Positions 34,525 through 47,782 of a stretch of 64,000 nt of DNA are shown here, piece after piece. Position numbers and translations under genes: made by a program. The first letter of the stretch is position 1. The number at the start of each line of letters is the position of its first letter. The stretch spans positions 372,350 to 436,349 of the forward strand of contig NZ_BMKC01000003.1 in assembly GCF_014643775.1 (NCBI RefSeq). Reading direction: 5' to 3'. The DNA comes from Arenimonas soli. GTDB lineage: Bacteria > Pseudomonadota > Gammaproteobacteria > Xanthomonadales > Xanthomonadaceae. Below the pieces are notes generated by a model that did no database searches, was not told where the DNA came from, and worked only from the letters and a program-made list of their open reading frames with translations.

Positions 34525-35030
34525 CAGTCGGCCGCGGCGGACTTGGGCAGGATGCGCATGGACACCCGGGCGCCGTCGCCACCGCCGTCGATGCGGCCGG
34601 TGTTGATGTCGTACTTGACCGTTTCGCCGCGCAGGTTGCCGCGTGGCTGGGTGATGACGACGTTGCCGGTGAGCATCATGGATTCGTCGCCCAGCAGGTA
34701 GACCACGCGATTGGCCCGCGCGTCCATCGGTTCGCCGGCGTCGGACACCTGGCGCAGGCGCGCCGGGCTGCCGGTCAGCACGATCCGGTTGATGTCGCCC
34801 GCGGCGCGATGCACTTCGGCGCGTTCGGCGTCCACCTCCAGCGTGCCCTGGCGGATGCGCACGTTGCCTTCGAGCGTGGACACGCTGTCGTCGCCGAGCA
34901 GGGCATCGGTGCGGTCGGCGCTGATGTCCATCGGCTGGTTGCGGTCGCCGGACTTGGCCAGCGCGGGCGGCGCCAGCACGAGGGCGGCGAGGAAGATGAG
35001 TCCGATAGGCAGTTCACTGGCGTGGCGCAT
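34524..35030 (-). CDS. lptA: LPS transport periplasmic protein LptA
   Basis: 168-residue periplasmic bridge protein. A signal peptide ([15 protein letters not shown]) is followed by OstA-type beta-jellyroll repeats ([58 protein letters not shown]). LptA filaments link LptC to LptD and carry LPS across the periplasm. The start at 35030 lies within the end of lptC, giving a 17-base overlap. Extensions further upstream lose the signal peptide. Confidence 0.95.
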   Translation of the reverse strand: MRHASELPIGLIFLAALVLAPPALAKSGDRNQPMDISADRTDALLGDDSVSTLEGNVRIRQGTLEVDAERAEVHRAAGDINRIVLTGSPARLRQVSDAGEPMDARANRVVYLLGDESMMLTGNVVITQPRGNLRGETVKYDINTGRIDGGGDGARVSMRILPKSAAAD

Positions 35031-35571
35031 AGTGTCCCTTGACGTCGTTGAGCAACTGGAAACGCTTGGCGGCCAGGTCCACCCGCAGGCCGATGCCGGC
35101 GACGGCGGAGTCGCCCTGGGTGATGTTAACCCGGTCGTCCGTGCTGGCGCGCTGGTCGTTGGGGAAGATCGACAGGGTGTCGGTGCCAAACCGCGTCCGC
35201 AGCCCCGACGGTTCGGTCGGGCCGACCATGTTGACGCCGCCAAGCAGCTGCACTTCGTTGGCCTTGGGGCTGACCCAGGCCGTGTCCGAGCGGACCTGCC
35301 AGCGGCCGGAATCGCTGGGGAACGTGAAGCGCGGCCGGCGGATGGTCAGGCTTTTGCCATCCCGATCACGTTCCAGGTAGGGCGAACGCAGGGTGAACGA
35401 CTCGCCGCCGTTGTCGTCGAGCGCCGTCAGCTCGAATTCCCGCAACACGTAGTCCGAGCGCTGGGTGGGCTCCGGCGGCGGCACGCGGTTGCGCTGCCAC
35501 TGCCAGGCGGCGTAGCCGCCCAGGCCGATGGCGAACACGAACAGCAGCACGTTGAGCGCCTGGCGGCTCAT
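35014..35571 (-). CDS. lptC: LPS export system protein LptC
   Basis: 185-residue bitopic protein with one N-terminal transmembrane helix (VLLFVFAIGLGGYAAW) and a periplasmic jellyroll domain (YVLREFELTALDDNGGESFTLRSPYLERD). LptC receives LPS from LptBFG and hands it to LptA. The start overlaps the kdsC stop by four bases (ATGA), and the C-terminal end overlaps lptA, so all three are probably coupled. Confidence 0.93.
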   Translation of the reverse strand: MSRQALNVLLFVFAIGLGGYAAWQWQRNRVPPPEPTQRSDYVLREFELTALDDNGGESFTLRSPYLERDRDGKSLTIRRPRFTFPSDSGRWQVRSDTAWVSPKANEVQLLGGVNMVGPTEPSGLRTRFGTDTLSIFPNDQRASTDDRVNITQGDSAVAGIGLRVDLAAKRFQLLNDVKGHYAPRQ

Positions 35572-36119
35572 GCCACGCCGAACCGGTCCAGCACGGCTTG
35601 TCGCAGACCCTTGGCGTCCAGGATCAGGTCGCACAGTTCCCGGACGGCGCCTTCGCCACCGCGGGCGCGCGACTGCCAGTGCACGCGCTCGGCCACCCAG
35701 GGATGGGCGTTGGCCGGCGCGGCGGCCAGGCCGACCTGCAGCAGGGCGGGCAGGTCGGGCAGGTCGTCGCCCATGTGGGTGGCTTGCGCGGGCGTCAGCT
35801 CCAGCGTTTCGCACAGCTGCAGCAGCACCGCGCCCTTGTCCTTCACCCCGGCGAACACATGCTGCAGGCCCAGGTCGCGGGCGCGCGCCTGCACCGCGGC
35901 ATTGCGGCGGGCGGTGACCAGCGCGACGGTGACGCCGTTTTCCTCGAGCAGTTTGATGCCCTGGCCGTCGAGCACGTGGAAGGCCTTGGATTCCCGGCCT
36001 TCGCCGTCATAGATGAGGCGGCCATCGGTGAGCGTGCCATCCACGTCGAAACAGGCGAGGCGGATGCGGCCGGCGCGGTCGCGGAGGTCGGATTCGGAAA
36101 GGATCATCGTCGGGATCAC
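35568..36119 (-). CDS. kdsC: 3-deoxy-D-manno-octulosonate 8-phosphate phosphatase KdsC
   Basis: HAD-superfamily phosphatase that converts Kdo-8-P to Kdo, 183 residues. The catalytic motif I is FDVDGTLTDG (Asp24 and Asp26 from the GTG start), followed by SKAFHVLDGQGIKLL and motif IV GDDLPDLP. Two starts are possible. GTG at 36119 overlaps the kdsD stop as GTGA, the same coupling used elsewhere here. ATG at 36107 gives a protein four residues shorter. Confidence 0.95.
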   Translation of the reverse strand: MIPTMILSESDLRDRAGRIRLACFDVDGTLTDGRLIYDGEGRESKAFHVLDGQGIKLLEENGVTVALVTARRNAAVQARARDLGLQHVFAGVKDKGAVLLQLCETLELTPAQATHMGDDLPDLPALLQVGLAAAPANAHPWVAERVHWQSRARGGEGAVRELCDLILDAKGLRQAVLDRFGVA

Positions 36120-37117
36120 ACCACGCGTGCGCGCAACAGGTCATGAATGTTCAGGGCGCCGATCACCCGCCGCTGGGCGTCCAGCACGACCAGCGCGCTG
36201 ATCTTGTGCTCCTCCATGAGGTGCGCCGCCTCGACCGCCAGGGCGTCGGCGCCGATGGCCTTGGGCGAGCGGCCCATCAGCTGGCTGACCGGCGTGGCCT
36301 TGAGGTCGGTGTCCTCGTCGTCCAGGCAGCGGCGCAGGTCGCCGTCGGTGAACACGCCCTGCAGCACGCCGTCGGCGTCCACGACGGCGGTCATGCCCAG
36401 GCGCTTGCGGGTCATTTCCAGCAGCGCCTCGGAGGTACTGGCGTGCACGTGCACCACCGGGACGTCGTCGCCGGTGTGCATGACGTCGCGAATGCGCAGC
36501 AGCAGGCGGCGGCCCAGCGCACCGGCCGGGTGCGAGCGGGCGAAGTCCTCGGCGGTGAACCCGCGGGCCTCCAGCAGGGCCACCGCCAGCGCGTCGCCCA
36601 GGGCCAGGGCGGCGGTGGTGGACGAGGTCGGCGCCAGGCCCAGCGGGCAGGCCTCGGCCGGCACGCTGGCGTCCAGGTGCACCTCGGCCAGGCGGGCCAG
36701 GCTGGAGGCGGGTCGGCCGGTCATCGAGATCAGCACGTTGCCCTGGCGCTTGAGCGAGGGGACGATGGACAGGATTTCGTCGCTTTCGCCGGAATTGGAC
36801 AGCGCCAGCACCACGTCGGCGTCGGTCACCATGCCCAGGTCGCCGTGGTTGGCTTCGCCCGGGTGCATGAAGAACGCCGGCGTGCCGGTGGAAGCCAGGG
36901 TGGCGGCGATCTTGGTGGCGATATGGCCGGACTTGCCCATGCCGGTGCAGACCACCCGGCCGGTGCAGGCCAGGATATGCCGGCAGGCGGCGGCGAAGTC
37001 GGCGCCCAGGCCGCCTTTCACGGCTTCCAGGGCCTGTGCCTCGATGTCGATGACGGCGCGGCCACTGGCGATCAGGGCCTCGTCGGTGACTGCCAGGGCG
37101 GCTGGGGGGGCATTCAT
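36116..37117 (-). CDS. kdsD: D-arabinose 5-phosphate isomerase KdsD
   Basis: 333-residue enzyme that makes arabinose-5-phosphate from ribulose-5-phosphate for Kdo synthesis. The SIS domain (about 40-180) has the GMGKSGHIATKIAATLASTGTPAFF motif and SNSGESDEI. Two CBS domains (about 205-330) follow, as in E. coli KdsD. The start at 37117 is chosen because it begins the MNAPPAALAVTDEALIASG helix. The gene heads the LPS/rpoN/PTS train and is divergent from ibaG. Confidence 0.95.
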   Translation of the reverse strand: MNAPPAALAVTDEALIASGRAVIDIEAQALEAVKGGLGADFAAACRHILACTGRVVCTGMGKSGHIATKIAATLASTGTPAFFMHPGEANHGDLGMVTDADVVLALSNSGESDEILSIVPSLKRQGNVLISMTGRPASSLARLAEVHLDASVPAEACPLGLAPTSSTTAALALGDALAVALLEARGFTAEDFARSHPAGALGRRLLLRIRDVMHTGDDVPVVHVHASTSEALLEMTRKRLGMTAVVDADGVLQGVFTDGDLRRCLDDEDTDLKATPVSQLMGRSPKAIGADALAVEAAHLMEEHKISALVVLDAQRRVIGALNIHDLLRARVV

Positions 37118-37133
37118 GGGCGGGCGCAGGGAG

Positions 37134-37139
37134 TATGAT
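37134..37139 (+). promoter_or_regulatory. candidate -10 box for ibaG-murA
   Basis: TATGAT in the kdsD-ibaG divergent gap, 48 bases before the ibaG ATG. No clear -35 is seen at the expected distance. Confidence 0.35.
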
Positions 37140-37187
37140 GCGGGGCCGCATTGTAAGGCCTGCGCGCCCGCCGCGCCCCGCTCGCCC

Positions 37188-39411
<2,224 letters not shown>

Positions 39412-39419
<8 letters not shown>

Positions 39420-40089
39420 GCGCCGTCTCCCGCTGCAGCTGGTCGAGGGCATCCAGCCGCAGGGGCTGGTCGAGCGCCTGGCCGTCAAACAGCCAGCGGC
39501 CACCGGCCAGCCGGGCGCGGCCGCCGGCAATCGCGGTCGTGCAGGCCACCAGCAGGGCATGTTCACGCGGCGACAGGCGGTCGGCCAGCGATTCGGGTGT
39601 GTCGCCGACGCCCACGTCCAGGCGCACCTGCGCCAGTACCGGGCCGGCGTCCAGCGCCGGGATGACGGCGTGCACGCTGGCCCCGTGCTCGGCTTCCCCG
39701 GCGGCCAGGACGCGGGCGTGGGTGTCCAGGCCCGGATGGCGGGGCAGCAGGGATGGGTGCAGGTTGATCATGCGGTCCTCGAATCGGCGCACCGTGGTGT
39801 CGGTGATGATGCGTAGGTATCCCGCACATACGATGAGGTCGGGCTGAACATCCCCCACGGCGCTGAACAGCGCTTCATCGTGGGCGGCCCTGTCGGCGTA
39901 GTCGCGTGGCCTCAGGGCGACGGCGTGCAGGCCGCGTTCGCGGGCGATGGCGATGGCGCCGCAGCCGGGTTTGTCCGAAAACACGCCGACGATGCTGGCG
40001 GGCAGGCGGCCGTCGCCGATCGCGCGCAGCAGCGCGGCCAGGTTGCTGCCGCGGCCCGAGGCCAGTACCGCGATCCGGAATCCGGGCAT
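39412..40089 (-). CDS. purN: phosphoribosylglycinamide formyltransferase PurN
   Basis: 225-residue transformylase that uses 10-formyltetrahydrofolate to formylate GAR in purine synthesis. The N-terminal RIAVLASGRGSNLAALL loop binds phosphate, and the active-site segment MINLHPSLLPRHPGLDTH and the folate-site ASVHAVIPALDAGPVL are intact. The start follows purM by two bases. Confidence 0.96.
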
Positions 40090-40091
40090 CG

Positions 40092-41123
40092 TCAGCCGAT
40101 GCGCACGCGCTCGGCGCCGGCCTTCACCACCTTGCCGATGGCGCGGTGCGCCAGGCCATGGCGCTGCAGGTCCGCCGACACGGCGGCGACGTCGCCCGGC
40201 GACAGCACCAGCACGAAGCCGATGCCGCAGTTGAAGGTGCGCCACATTTCCTCGCGCGCCACCGCGCCTTCGCGCTGCAGCCAGTCGAACACCGGCGGCA
40301 GTTCGATCGCCGAAGCCTCGATGTCCAGGCCCAGTCCGTCGGGGATGACGCGGATGATGTTTTCGGTGAGGCCGCCGCCGGTGATGTGGGCCATGGCGTG
40401 CAGCGCGTGCTTGCCCAGCAGGTCCAGCACCGGCTTCACGTACAGGGTGGTGGGTGCCATCAGCGCGTCCACCAGTTTGACGCCGCCGACGTCGAGGTCG
40501 GCCGGGCGACCGGCGCGGTCGTAGATGCGGCGGATCAGCGAGTAGCCGTTCGAGTGCGGGCCGGACGAGGCGATGCCCAGCAGTACGTCGCCTTCGCGCA
40601 CCTTCGCGCCGTCGAGCAGCTGCGACTTTTCCACAGCGCCGACGGTGAAGCCGGCCAGGTCGTATTCGCCCGGGCCGTACATGTCGGGCATTTCCGCGGT
40701 TTCGCCGCCGATCAGGGCGCAGCCGGCGAGTTCGCAGCCCTTGGCGATGCCCGAAACGACGGCGACCGTGGTGTCGACGTCGAGTTTGCCGGTGGCGAAA
40801 TAGTCCAGGAAGAACAGCGGCTCGGCGCCCTGCACCAGCACGTCGTTCACGCACATGCCGACCAGGTCGATGCCGATGCTGTCGTGGCGGCCCAGCTGCT
40901 GGGCCAGCTTGAGCTTGGTGCCGACGCCGTCGGTGCCCGACACCAGCACGGGTTCGCGGTACTTGCCGGCCAGGTCGAACAGGGCGCCGAAACCGCCCAG
41001 CCCGCCCATCACTTCCGGCCGGAAAGTGCGCTTGACCAGGGGTTTGATGCGCTCGACGAGTTCATTGCCGGCGTCGATATCAACACCCGCGTCGCGGTAG
41101 GTGAGGGGAGTGGGCGTGGTCAC
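40092..41123 (-). CDS. purM: phosphoribosylformylglycinamidine cyclo-ligase PurM
   Basis: 343-residue AIR synthetase of the purine pathway. Typical segments are [50 protein letters not shown] and [12 protein letters not shown] chose GTG at 41123 because the family starts at this point and because the alternative ATG at 41153 sits on the probable -10 box TAGAAT (41152-41157), so it should be untranscribed. The gene is divergent from the DUF2066 gene. Confidence 0.95.
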   Translation of the reverse strand: MTTPTPLTYRDAGVDIDAGNELVERIKPLVKRTFRPEVMGGLGGFGALFDLAGKYREPVLVSGTDGVGTKLKLAQQLGRHDSIGIDLVGMCVNDVLVQGAEPLFFLDYFATGKLDVDTTVAVVSGIAKGCELAGCALIGGETAEMPDMYGPGEYDLAGFTVGAVEKSQLLDGAKVREGDVLLGIASSGPHSNGYSLIRRIYDRAGRPADLDVGGVKLVDALMAPTTLYVKPVLDLLGKHALHAMAHITGGGLTENIIRVIPDGLGLDIEASAIELPPVFDWLQREGAVAREEMWRTFNCGIGFVLVLSPGDVAAVSADLQRHGLAHRAIGKVVKAGAERVRIG

Positions 41124-41151
41124 GGCAGGTCCGGCGCTGGGAAAGGCGGGC

Positions 41152-41157
41152 ATTCTA
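41152..41157 (-). promoter_or_regulatory. candidate -10 box for purM
   Basis: TAGAAT on the minus strand, with 28 bases between the box and the GTG start of purM. The -35 region is not convincing. It helps decide the start, because an ATG overlaps the box itself. No clear PurR-type operator palindrome was recognised. Confidence 0.4.
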
Positions 41158-41239
41158 CCAGCCGGCCATGGCGCGGCCGACATGGACGCGCCGACGCCTA
41201 TCCGGCACCATTCCAGCCTGCCCCGCACGCCCCGAGTCC

Positions 41240-42427
41240 ATGCGCCCACGCCCCCACGCCCGTTTGTTCGTCGCCCTGATTGTCCTGCTGGCCGTGCCGT
41301 TCGCGGTCGTCCGGGCGCAGGTTCCCGAGCTGCCGCTGCCCGAAGAGTCCGCCGCCGGGGCCCCTGCCAGCGCGGCCGACCTGCTGGCCGACACCCAAGC
41401 CCCGCGCGACATGGCGCTGTACACCGGTGAAAGCGAGCTGCTGGGCCAGTCGGCCGGTGAACGCCGGGCCGCCACCGCCCGGGCCCTGGCCCAGGTGCTG
41501 GTGAAGGTGACCGGCAACCCGCTGGCCGCCGCCAACCCGGTGGTGCGCCGCGCCCTGCCCAAGGCCGCCAGCTTCGTGCGCGAGGAACGCACCTCCGAAG
41601 GCGCGTCCGACCAGCAGGGCAATACCGCCATCGGCGGCGCCCCGGTCTACAAGACCACGCTGCAGGTGCAGTTCGACCCCAACCGGGTGGACGCGCTGGT
41701 CGTGGGCGCCGGCCTTCCCTTCTGGGGGTCGGACCGCCCCAGCCCGATCCTGTGGCTGGCGATCGACGACGGCCGCGGCGCCCGGCTGGTCAATGCCAGC
41801 CAGATCAACGTGGTCAAGCCGCTGGCGACCCGCGGCACCGAACGCGGCCTGAGCTTCGGCCTGCCCGCGGGCAGCGCGGTCGAACAGGCCGCCGTGGACA
41901 CCATCTGGGCCCGCAATCCCGGCCCGATGATGGCCCTGACCGAACGCTACGGCCACCAGACCCAACTGCTGGGCCGCCTGTTCCGCGAAGGCCAGGGCTG
42001 GACCGCCGATTGGGTGCTGACCCGTGGCGACACCGAGCTGTCCCGCTGGTCGTTTTCCGACCCCAGCGCCCAGCGCGCCCTGGCCTCGGGCGCGGACGGC
42101 GCCGCCGACGCCATCGCCCGCCGCGATGCCACCCGCGCCGACGTCGGTGAACCGGCCGTGCACCACGTGCTGATCACCGGCATGCGCCTGGCCGACGACT
42201 TCACCCGCGCCATGGGCTACCTGCAGACCCTGCCGGTGGTCCGCAACCTGAACGTCGAGGAAGCCACGCCCGACAGCCTGCGCCTGCGCCTGGACCTGGC
42301 GGTCGGGGTGCCGGCCTTCGAGGCCTTCCTGGCCGCGGGCGACGTGCTCGAGTCCGAAGGCCAGGCCGCCGCGCCCGTGCCCGGCATGGCTGAGCCGGCC
42401 GTGGCCCGCTACCGCCTGCGCCCATGA
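41240..42427 (+). CDS. exported DUF2066 protein
   Basis: 395-residue protein with a signal peptide ([27 protein letters not shown]). The mature part has the DUF2066 pattern: [20 protein letters not shown] near the start and [42 protein letters not shown]. The function is unknown in all members I know of. The family commonly lies between purM and hda in Gammaproteobacteria, as here. The start at 41240 begins the signal peptide. The stop overlaps the next start as ATGA, opening a chain of coupled genes. Confidence 0.85.
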   Translation: MRPRPHARLFVALIVLLAVPFAVVRAQVPELPLPEESAAGAPASAADLLADTQAPRDMALYTGESELLGQSAGERRAATARALAQVLVKVTGNPLAAANPVVRRALPKAASFVREERTSEGASDQQGNTAIGGAPVYKTTLQVQFDPNRVDALVVGAGLPFWGSDRPSPILWLAIDDGRGARLVNASQINVVKPLATRGTERGLSFGLPAGSAVEQAAVDTIWARNPGPMMALTERYGHQTQLLGRLFREGQGWTADWVLTRGDTELSRWSFSDPSAQRALASGADGAADAIARRDATRADVGEPAVHHVLITGMRLADDFTRAMGYLQTLPVVRNLNVEEATPDSLRLRLDLAVGVPAFEAFLAAGDVLESEGQAAAPVPGMAEPAVARYRLRP

Positions 42428-42984
42428 CGCTCAGGCACCTGCCCAACGCCATCACCGGCCTGCGCCTGGCGATGGCGCCGGTGCTGCTGTGGCTGCTGTG
42501 GGCCGGGTACTTCCGGGAGGCCCTATGGGTGGCGGTGGTGGCCGGCGCCAGTGACGCGATTGACGGCCTGCTGGCCAAACGATTCGGCTGGCAAAGCCGG
42601 CTGGGCAGCCTGCTCGACCCGGTGGCCGACAAGCTGCTGCTTGGCTGTGCCTTCGTCGGCCTCTGGCTGGCCGGGGTCCTGCCGGCGTGGCTGGTCGCCC
42701 TGGTGCTGGCCCGCGACCTGGTGATCCTTGCCGGCGCCGTGGTCTGGTGGCGCCTGGCCGGTCCCTACGACGGCGAACCCAGCTGGCTGGGCAAGGCCAC
42801 CACCGTGGCGCAAATCGTCCTTGTGCTGGTGTGCCTGGTCGACCGCGCCATCGGGGCGGTGCCGCTGAACCGGCTGATGGACGTGACGCTGGCCGTGGCC
42901 TTCCTTACTTTCCTCAGTGGCGTGGATTATGTTGTCCGCTATGGTGTGAAGGCCTGGCAGCACCGAGGAAAGCCCGCCGAATGA
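42424..42984 (+). CDS. CDP-alcohol phosphatidyltransferase family protein
   Basis: 186-residue membrane enzyme with about five transmembrane helices. The catalytic motif D-G-x2-A-R-x8-G-x3-D-x3-D is present from Asp47 to Asp69 (DGLLAKRFGWQSRLGSLLDP), with Lys in place of the usual Arg at 52. Such enzymes transfer a phosphatidyl group from CDP-diacylglycerol to an alcohol. The acceptor here, glycerol-3-phosphate or phosphatidylglycerol for example, cannot be told from the sequence. It is coupled by ATGA to both neighbours. Confidence 0.88.
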   Translation: MTLRHLPNAITGLRLAMAPVLLWLLWAGYFREALWVAVVAGASDAIDGLLAKRFGWQSRLGSLLDPVADKLLLGCAFVGLWLAGVLPAWLVALVLARDLVILAGAVVWWRLAGPYDGEPSWLGKATTVAQIVLVLVCLVDRAIGAVPLNRLMDVTLAVAFLTFLSGVDYVVRYGVKAWQHRGKPAE

Positions 42985-44144
42985 ACACGACCCGTTTGCC
43001 CGACCCCTTCAGCGACCGCCGCCGCTGGCAGTGGCTGGCCCTGGCCGTGGTGGTGGGCGTGCTGGTGTGGCTGCTCAGCCCGATCCTCACCCCCTTCGTC
43101 ATTTCGGCCCTGCTGGCCTGGCTGGGCGAGCCGCTGGTGCGCAGGATCGAACGCACCGGCCGGTCGCGCACCGCCGCGGTGTTGCTGGTGTTCACCCTGA
43201 TGACCCTGGTGCTGGTGCTGGCGGTGCTGCTGCTGGTGCCGCTGATCGAAAGCCAGGTTTCGAAGTTCATCGACTGGCTGCCGCGCTTTGGCCAGTGGCT
43301 TACCGGTACCGCCGTGCCCTGGGCGGAGGGCCGCTTCAACGTCGAGCTGGCGGGATACATCGATCCGAGCCAGCTGATCGAACTGTTCAAGGAACACTGG
43401 CGCCAGGCCGGCGGCATCGCCGCCACGGTGATGGGCGAACTGTCCAAGTCGGGCATGGCCCTGGTCAGCTGGCTGGTGAACCTGGCGCTTATCCCGGTGG
43501 TGACCTTCTACTTCATGCGCGACGGCTCGGCGATGCTGGCCCGCGTGCAGGAGCTGCTGCCGCGCCCGGTGGAGCCCACCGTGACCAAGCTGGCGCACGA
43601 ATCGGACCAGGTGCTGGGTGGCTTCATCCGCGGCCAGCTGAGCGTGATGATCGCGCTGGGCACCATCTATGCGATCGGCCTGACCGCCGTGGGCGTCGAC
43701 CTGGGCATCCTGATCGGCCTGGTCGCCGGCCTGGTCAGCTTCGTGCCCTACCTGGGCGCCATCGTCGGCCTGGGCGCGGCGGTCATCGCCACCCTGGTCC
43801 AGCACGGCGACCTGATGCACCTGGCGCTGGTGCTGGGCGTGTTCGGCCTGGGCCAGCTGCTGGAAAGCTTCTGGCTGACGCCGTGGCTGGTGGGCGACAA
43901 GATCGGCCTGCATCCGGTGGCGGTGATTTTCGCGATCATGGCCGGTGGCCAGTTGTTCGGCTTCCTGGGCGTGCTGCTGGCGCTGCCGGTGGCGGCGGTG
44001 GCGGTGGTGGTCGGCCGTTACCTGCACGAGCGTTACACGCACAGCAAGCTTTACGGTGCCGACGACTCGCCCGTGGTCGTCGTGGGCGCGACCTCGGTCC
44101 CGACGGACGCCGGGACTGAAGTCCCTCCCACCCAAGACAAATGA
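42981..44144 (+). CDS. AI-2E/PerM family membrane transporter
   Basis: 387-residue polytopic protein. Pairs of N-terminal helices (LAVVVGVLVWLLSPILTPFVISALLAWLG) are followed by a soluble middle region, and the conserved C-terminal helices include GLVAGLVSFVPYLGAIVGLGAAVIA and VGDKIGLHPVAVIFAIMAGGQLFGFLGVLLALPVAA. Family members export small molecules or ions (TqsA, PerM); the substrate here is unknown. The last 20 residues (about 368-384 plus the end) are encoded by a REP-like palindrome, so the tail was probably acquired with the repeat. The stop overlaps the hda start by ATGA. Confidence 0.9.
   Translation: MNTTRLPDPFSDRRRWQWLALAVVVGVLVWLLSPILTPFVISALLAWLGEPLVRRIERTGRSRTAAVLLVFTLMTLVLVLAVLLLVPLIESQVSKFIDWLPRFGQWLTGTAVPWAEGRFNVELAGYIDPSQLIELFKEHWRQAGGIAATVMGELSKSGMALVSWLVNLALIPVVTFYFMRDGSAMLARVQELLPRPVEPTVTKLAHESDQVLGGFIRGQLSVMIALGTIYAIGLTAVGVDLGILIGLVAGLVSFVPYLGAIVGLGAAVIATLVQHGDLMHLALVLGVFGLGQLLESFWLTPWLVGDKIGLHPVAVIFAIMAGGQLFGFLGVLLALPVAAVAVVVGRYLHERYTHSKLYGADDSPVVVVGATSVPTDAGTEVPPTQDK
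44082..44131. repeat. REP-like palindromic pair at the 3' end of the PerM gene
   Basis: GTGGGCGCGACCTCGGTCCC (44082-44101) and, inverted, GTGGGAGGGACTTCAGTCCC (44112-44131) match at 16 of 20 positions around a 10-base spacer. Each arm is itself close to a palindrome of the GGGACTTCAGTCCC type. This form is typical of REP elements that usually lie between genes. Here it is read as the C-terminus of the transporter and ends 10 bases before the hda start codon. Confidence 0.75.
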
Positions 44145-44829
44145 ATACCCCGCAGTTGCCGCTGGGCCTGCGTGCGCCGCCGGACCAGCGCCTCGACGCC
44201 TTCTTGGGCAACGCCGCCGCACGCGCGGCCATGCACGCCGCTGCGACCGGGGCGTCGCAGGAATGGCTGTACCTGGCCGGACCCGCCGGCAGCGGCAAGA
44301 GCCACCTGCTGCTGGCCGCCTGCGCCGAGGCCGTGGCCGCCGGCCGCCGCGCCGCCTACCTGCCCATGGCGGCCTTCGCCGGCCGCCTGGCCGCCGGCCT
44401 GGCCCAGCAGGAAAACGCCGACCTGCTGTGCCTGGACGGACTGGAGGCGATCGCGGGCCACGCCGAAGACGAAGAGGCCTTGTTCCATTTCCACAACCGC
44501 GCCCGTGCCGATGCCGGCGCGGTGGTTTATGCCGCGCGCGCCAACCCGGGCGACATCGGCCTCGAGCTGCGCGACCTGCAAACGCGCCTGGGCCAGTGCG
44601 CGCGCATCACCCTGGACGCCCTGGACGAAGCCGGCCGTCGTGACCTGTTGCGCCAGCGCGCCGCCCGCCGCGGCCTGGAGCTCGACGACGCCGTGCTGGA
44701 CTACCTGCTTCGGCGCGTCGACCGCGACATCGCCAGCCTTACCCGCCTGCTCGACCAGCTCGACCGCGCCAGCCTCGCCGCCCAGCGCCGCATCACCATC
44801 CCCTTCCTCCGCCAACACCTGGAACGCGC

Positions 44830-44833
<4 letters not shown>
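44141..44833 (+). CDS. hda: DnaA regulatory inactivator Hda
   Basis: 230-residue AAA+ protein related to DnaA domain III that, with the beta clamp, stimulates ATP hydrolysis by DnaA. The clamp-binding peptide QLPLGL is at the N-terminus (residues 5-10), Walker A is GPAGSGKSHLLLA, and sensor and arginine-finger regions are present (RLGQCARITLDALDEAGRRDLL). Family order and length agree. The ATG overlaps the PerM stop, and translation of amgK begins within its last codons. Confidence 0.92.
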
Positions 44834-46511
<1,678 letters not shown>

Positions 46512-46636
46512 GCCAGCGCCGATCCGCGCAGCCGGTCACGAACCGGCACGTGCACCGGGCCTGGTTTAGCGCCGGGTCAGGCTGGCCGGCCTTCCTGTGA
46601 CTTGTTTCCTTGAACCGGTCCGCGAAATCGCCGCTA

Positions 46637-47755
46637 ATGCAAAGGATGCTCAAGACCACCGCCCGCTCCGCGCAGCTGATGCTCTGCCACGTCCTCGAGG
46701 GCGACCTGGCGGGTTTGCCCGCGCACGAGCGGCGCGAACAGTACCGCCGCCAGATCCAGATGCTGCACGGGGCAATGAGCAAGCTGCTGCTGGCCATGGC
46801 TGTCCTGGCGGCCCTGGTCCTGGCCTACGAAGCCTTCGTGCTGCCGTCGCTGCCGTCGCGGCTTGTGCTGCAGGCGGGCGGCGTGGCGCTGCTGGTGGCC
46901 ATGGCGGTGCGTTATCGCACGGTGGTGTCCATCCGCCGCCGCCGCGCGCTGGGCCTTGTTTTCCTCGCGCTGCTGCTGGCCTGCCTGGCCATGGCTGCCT
47001 TGGAGTGGACCGGGCCCTCGCTCCTGCCCATGGCGGTATTCCTGCTGCTGCCGGTCACCTGGCTGCCGCTGCTGGTGAAGCCGCCCATCACCTTCGGTGG
47101 CCTGGCGCTGTGCACCGCGGTGGTGGTCGCCCTGCTGCTGGAATCCTCGGCACCGGGGGGCGAAGTGCGGCTGTTCGGGTTCTATTACCTGCTCAGCACC
47201 GGCGCCGGCCTGGTGCTGCGCCGCGCACGCAGCAACCTGGCCGCCCGCCTGGACAGGCAGGTTGAATCCCTGTGGCAGCGCGCCGTCAGCGACCCACTGA
47301 CCGGCCTGCTCAACCGCCAGGGCTGGCTGAACCTCGCCGGCACCGCCATGGCCGAAGCCCTGGGCGAAGGCAAGCAGCCGGCGGTGCTTTTCATCGACGT
47401 CGACCACTTCAAGCGCACCAACGACGAACACGGCCACCTGGCCGGAGACGACCTGCTGCGTGCCCTGGGCCAGATCATCGACGCCCGCATCGGCCCGGGC
47501 GAATACTGCGCCCGGCTGGGCGGCGAAGAGTTCGCCTGCCTGCTGCCCGACTCGTCGGTGGAAGACGCCCGGCGCTTCGCCGAACGCCTGGCCGGCGACT
47601 ACCGCCTGCGGGCCCGCGACTACAATTCCACCCTGAGCATCGGCATCGCCACCCACGAAGATGGCGACGTGCTCAACGACCTGCTGGCCCGCGCCGACGC
47701 GGCGCTTTACCAGGCCAAACGTTGCGGCCGCGACCAGGTGGTCTTCGGCCGCTGA
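46637..47755 (+). CDS. membrane-anchored diguanylate cyclase (GGDEF)
   Basis: About 372 residues. The N-terminal half has five or six transmembrane helices, and the C-terminal GGDEF domain makes cyclic di-GMP from two GTP. The active-site loop is GGEEF from Gly295, with the metal-binding DVDHFKRTND segment and DPLTGLLNR start. No RxxD inhibitory site stands five residues before the loop (GPGE is there), so product inhibition may be absent. The start is uncertain: ATG at 46637 or 46646, or TTG at 46610; none has a good Shine-Dalgarno sequence. Confidence 0.9.
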   Translation: MQRMLKTTARSAQLMLCHVLEGDLAGLPAHERREQYRRQIQMLHGAMSKLLLAMAVLAALVLAYEAFVLPSLPSRLVLQAGGVALLVAMAVRYRTVVSIRRRRALGLVFLALLLACLAMAALEWTGPSLLPMAVFLLLPVTWLPLLVKPPITFGGLALCTAVVVALLLESSAPGGEVRLFGFYYLLSTGAGLVLRRARSNLAARLDRQVESLWQRAVSDPLTGLLNRQGWLNLAGTAMAEALGEGKQPAVLFIDVDHFKRTNDEHGHLAGDDLLRALGQIIDARIGPGEYCARLGGEEFACLLPDSSVEDARRFAERLAGDYRLRARDYNSTLSIGIATHEDGDVLNDLLARADAALYQAKRCGRDQVVFGR

Positions 47756-47782
47756 GTGCCTGTCCCAGGCGACCGTGGCAAG

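Noticed and set aside
41124-41153. ATG at 41153 as the purM start
   Set aside because: It overlaps the probable -10 box TAGAAT, and the added residues are not found in the family N-terminus; GTG 41123 fits better.
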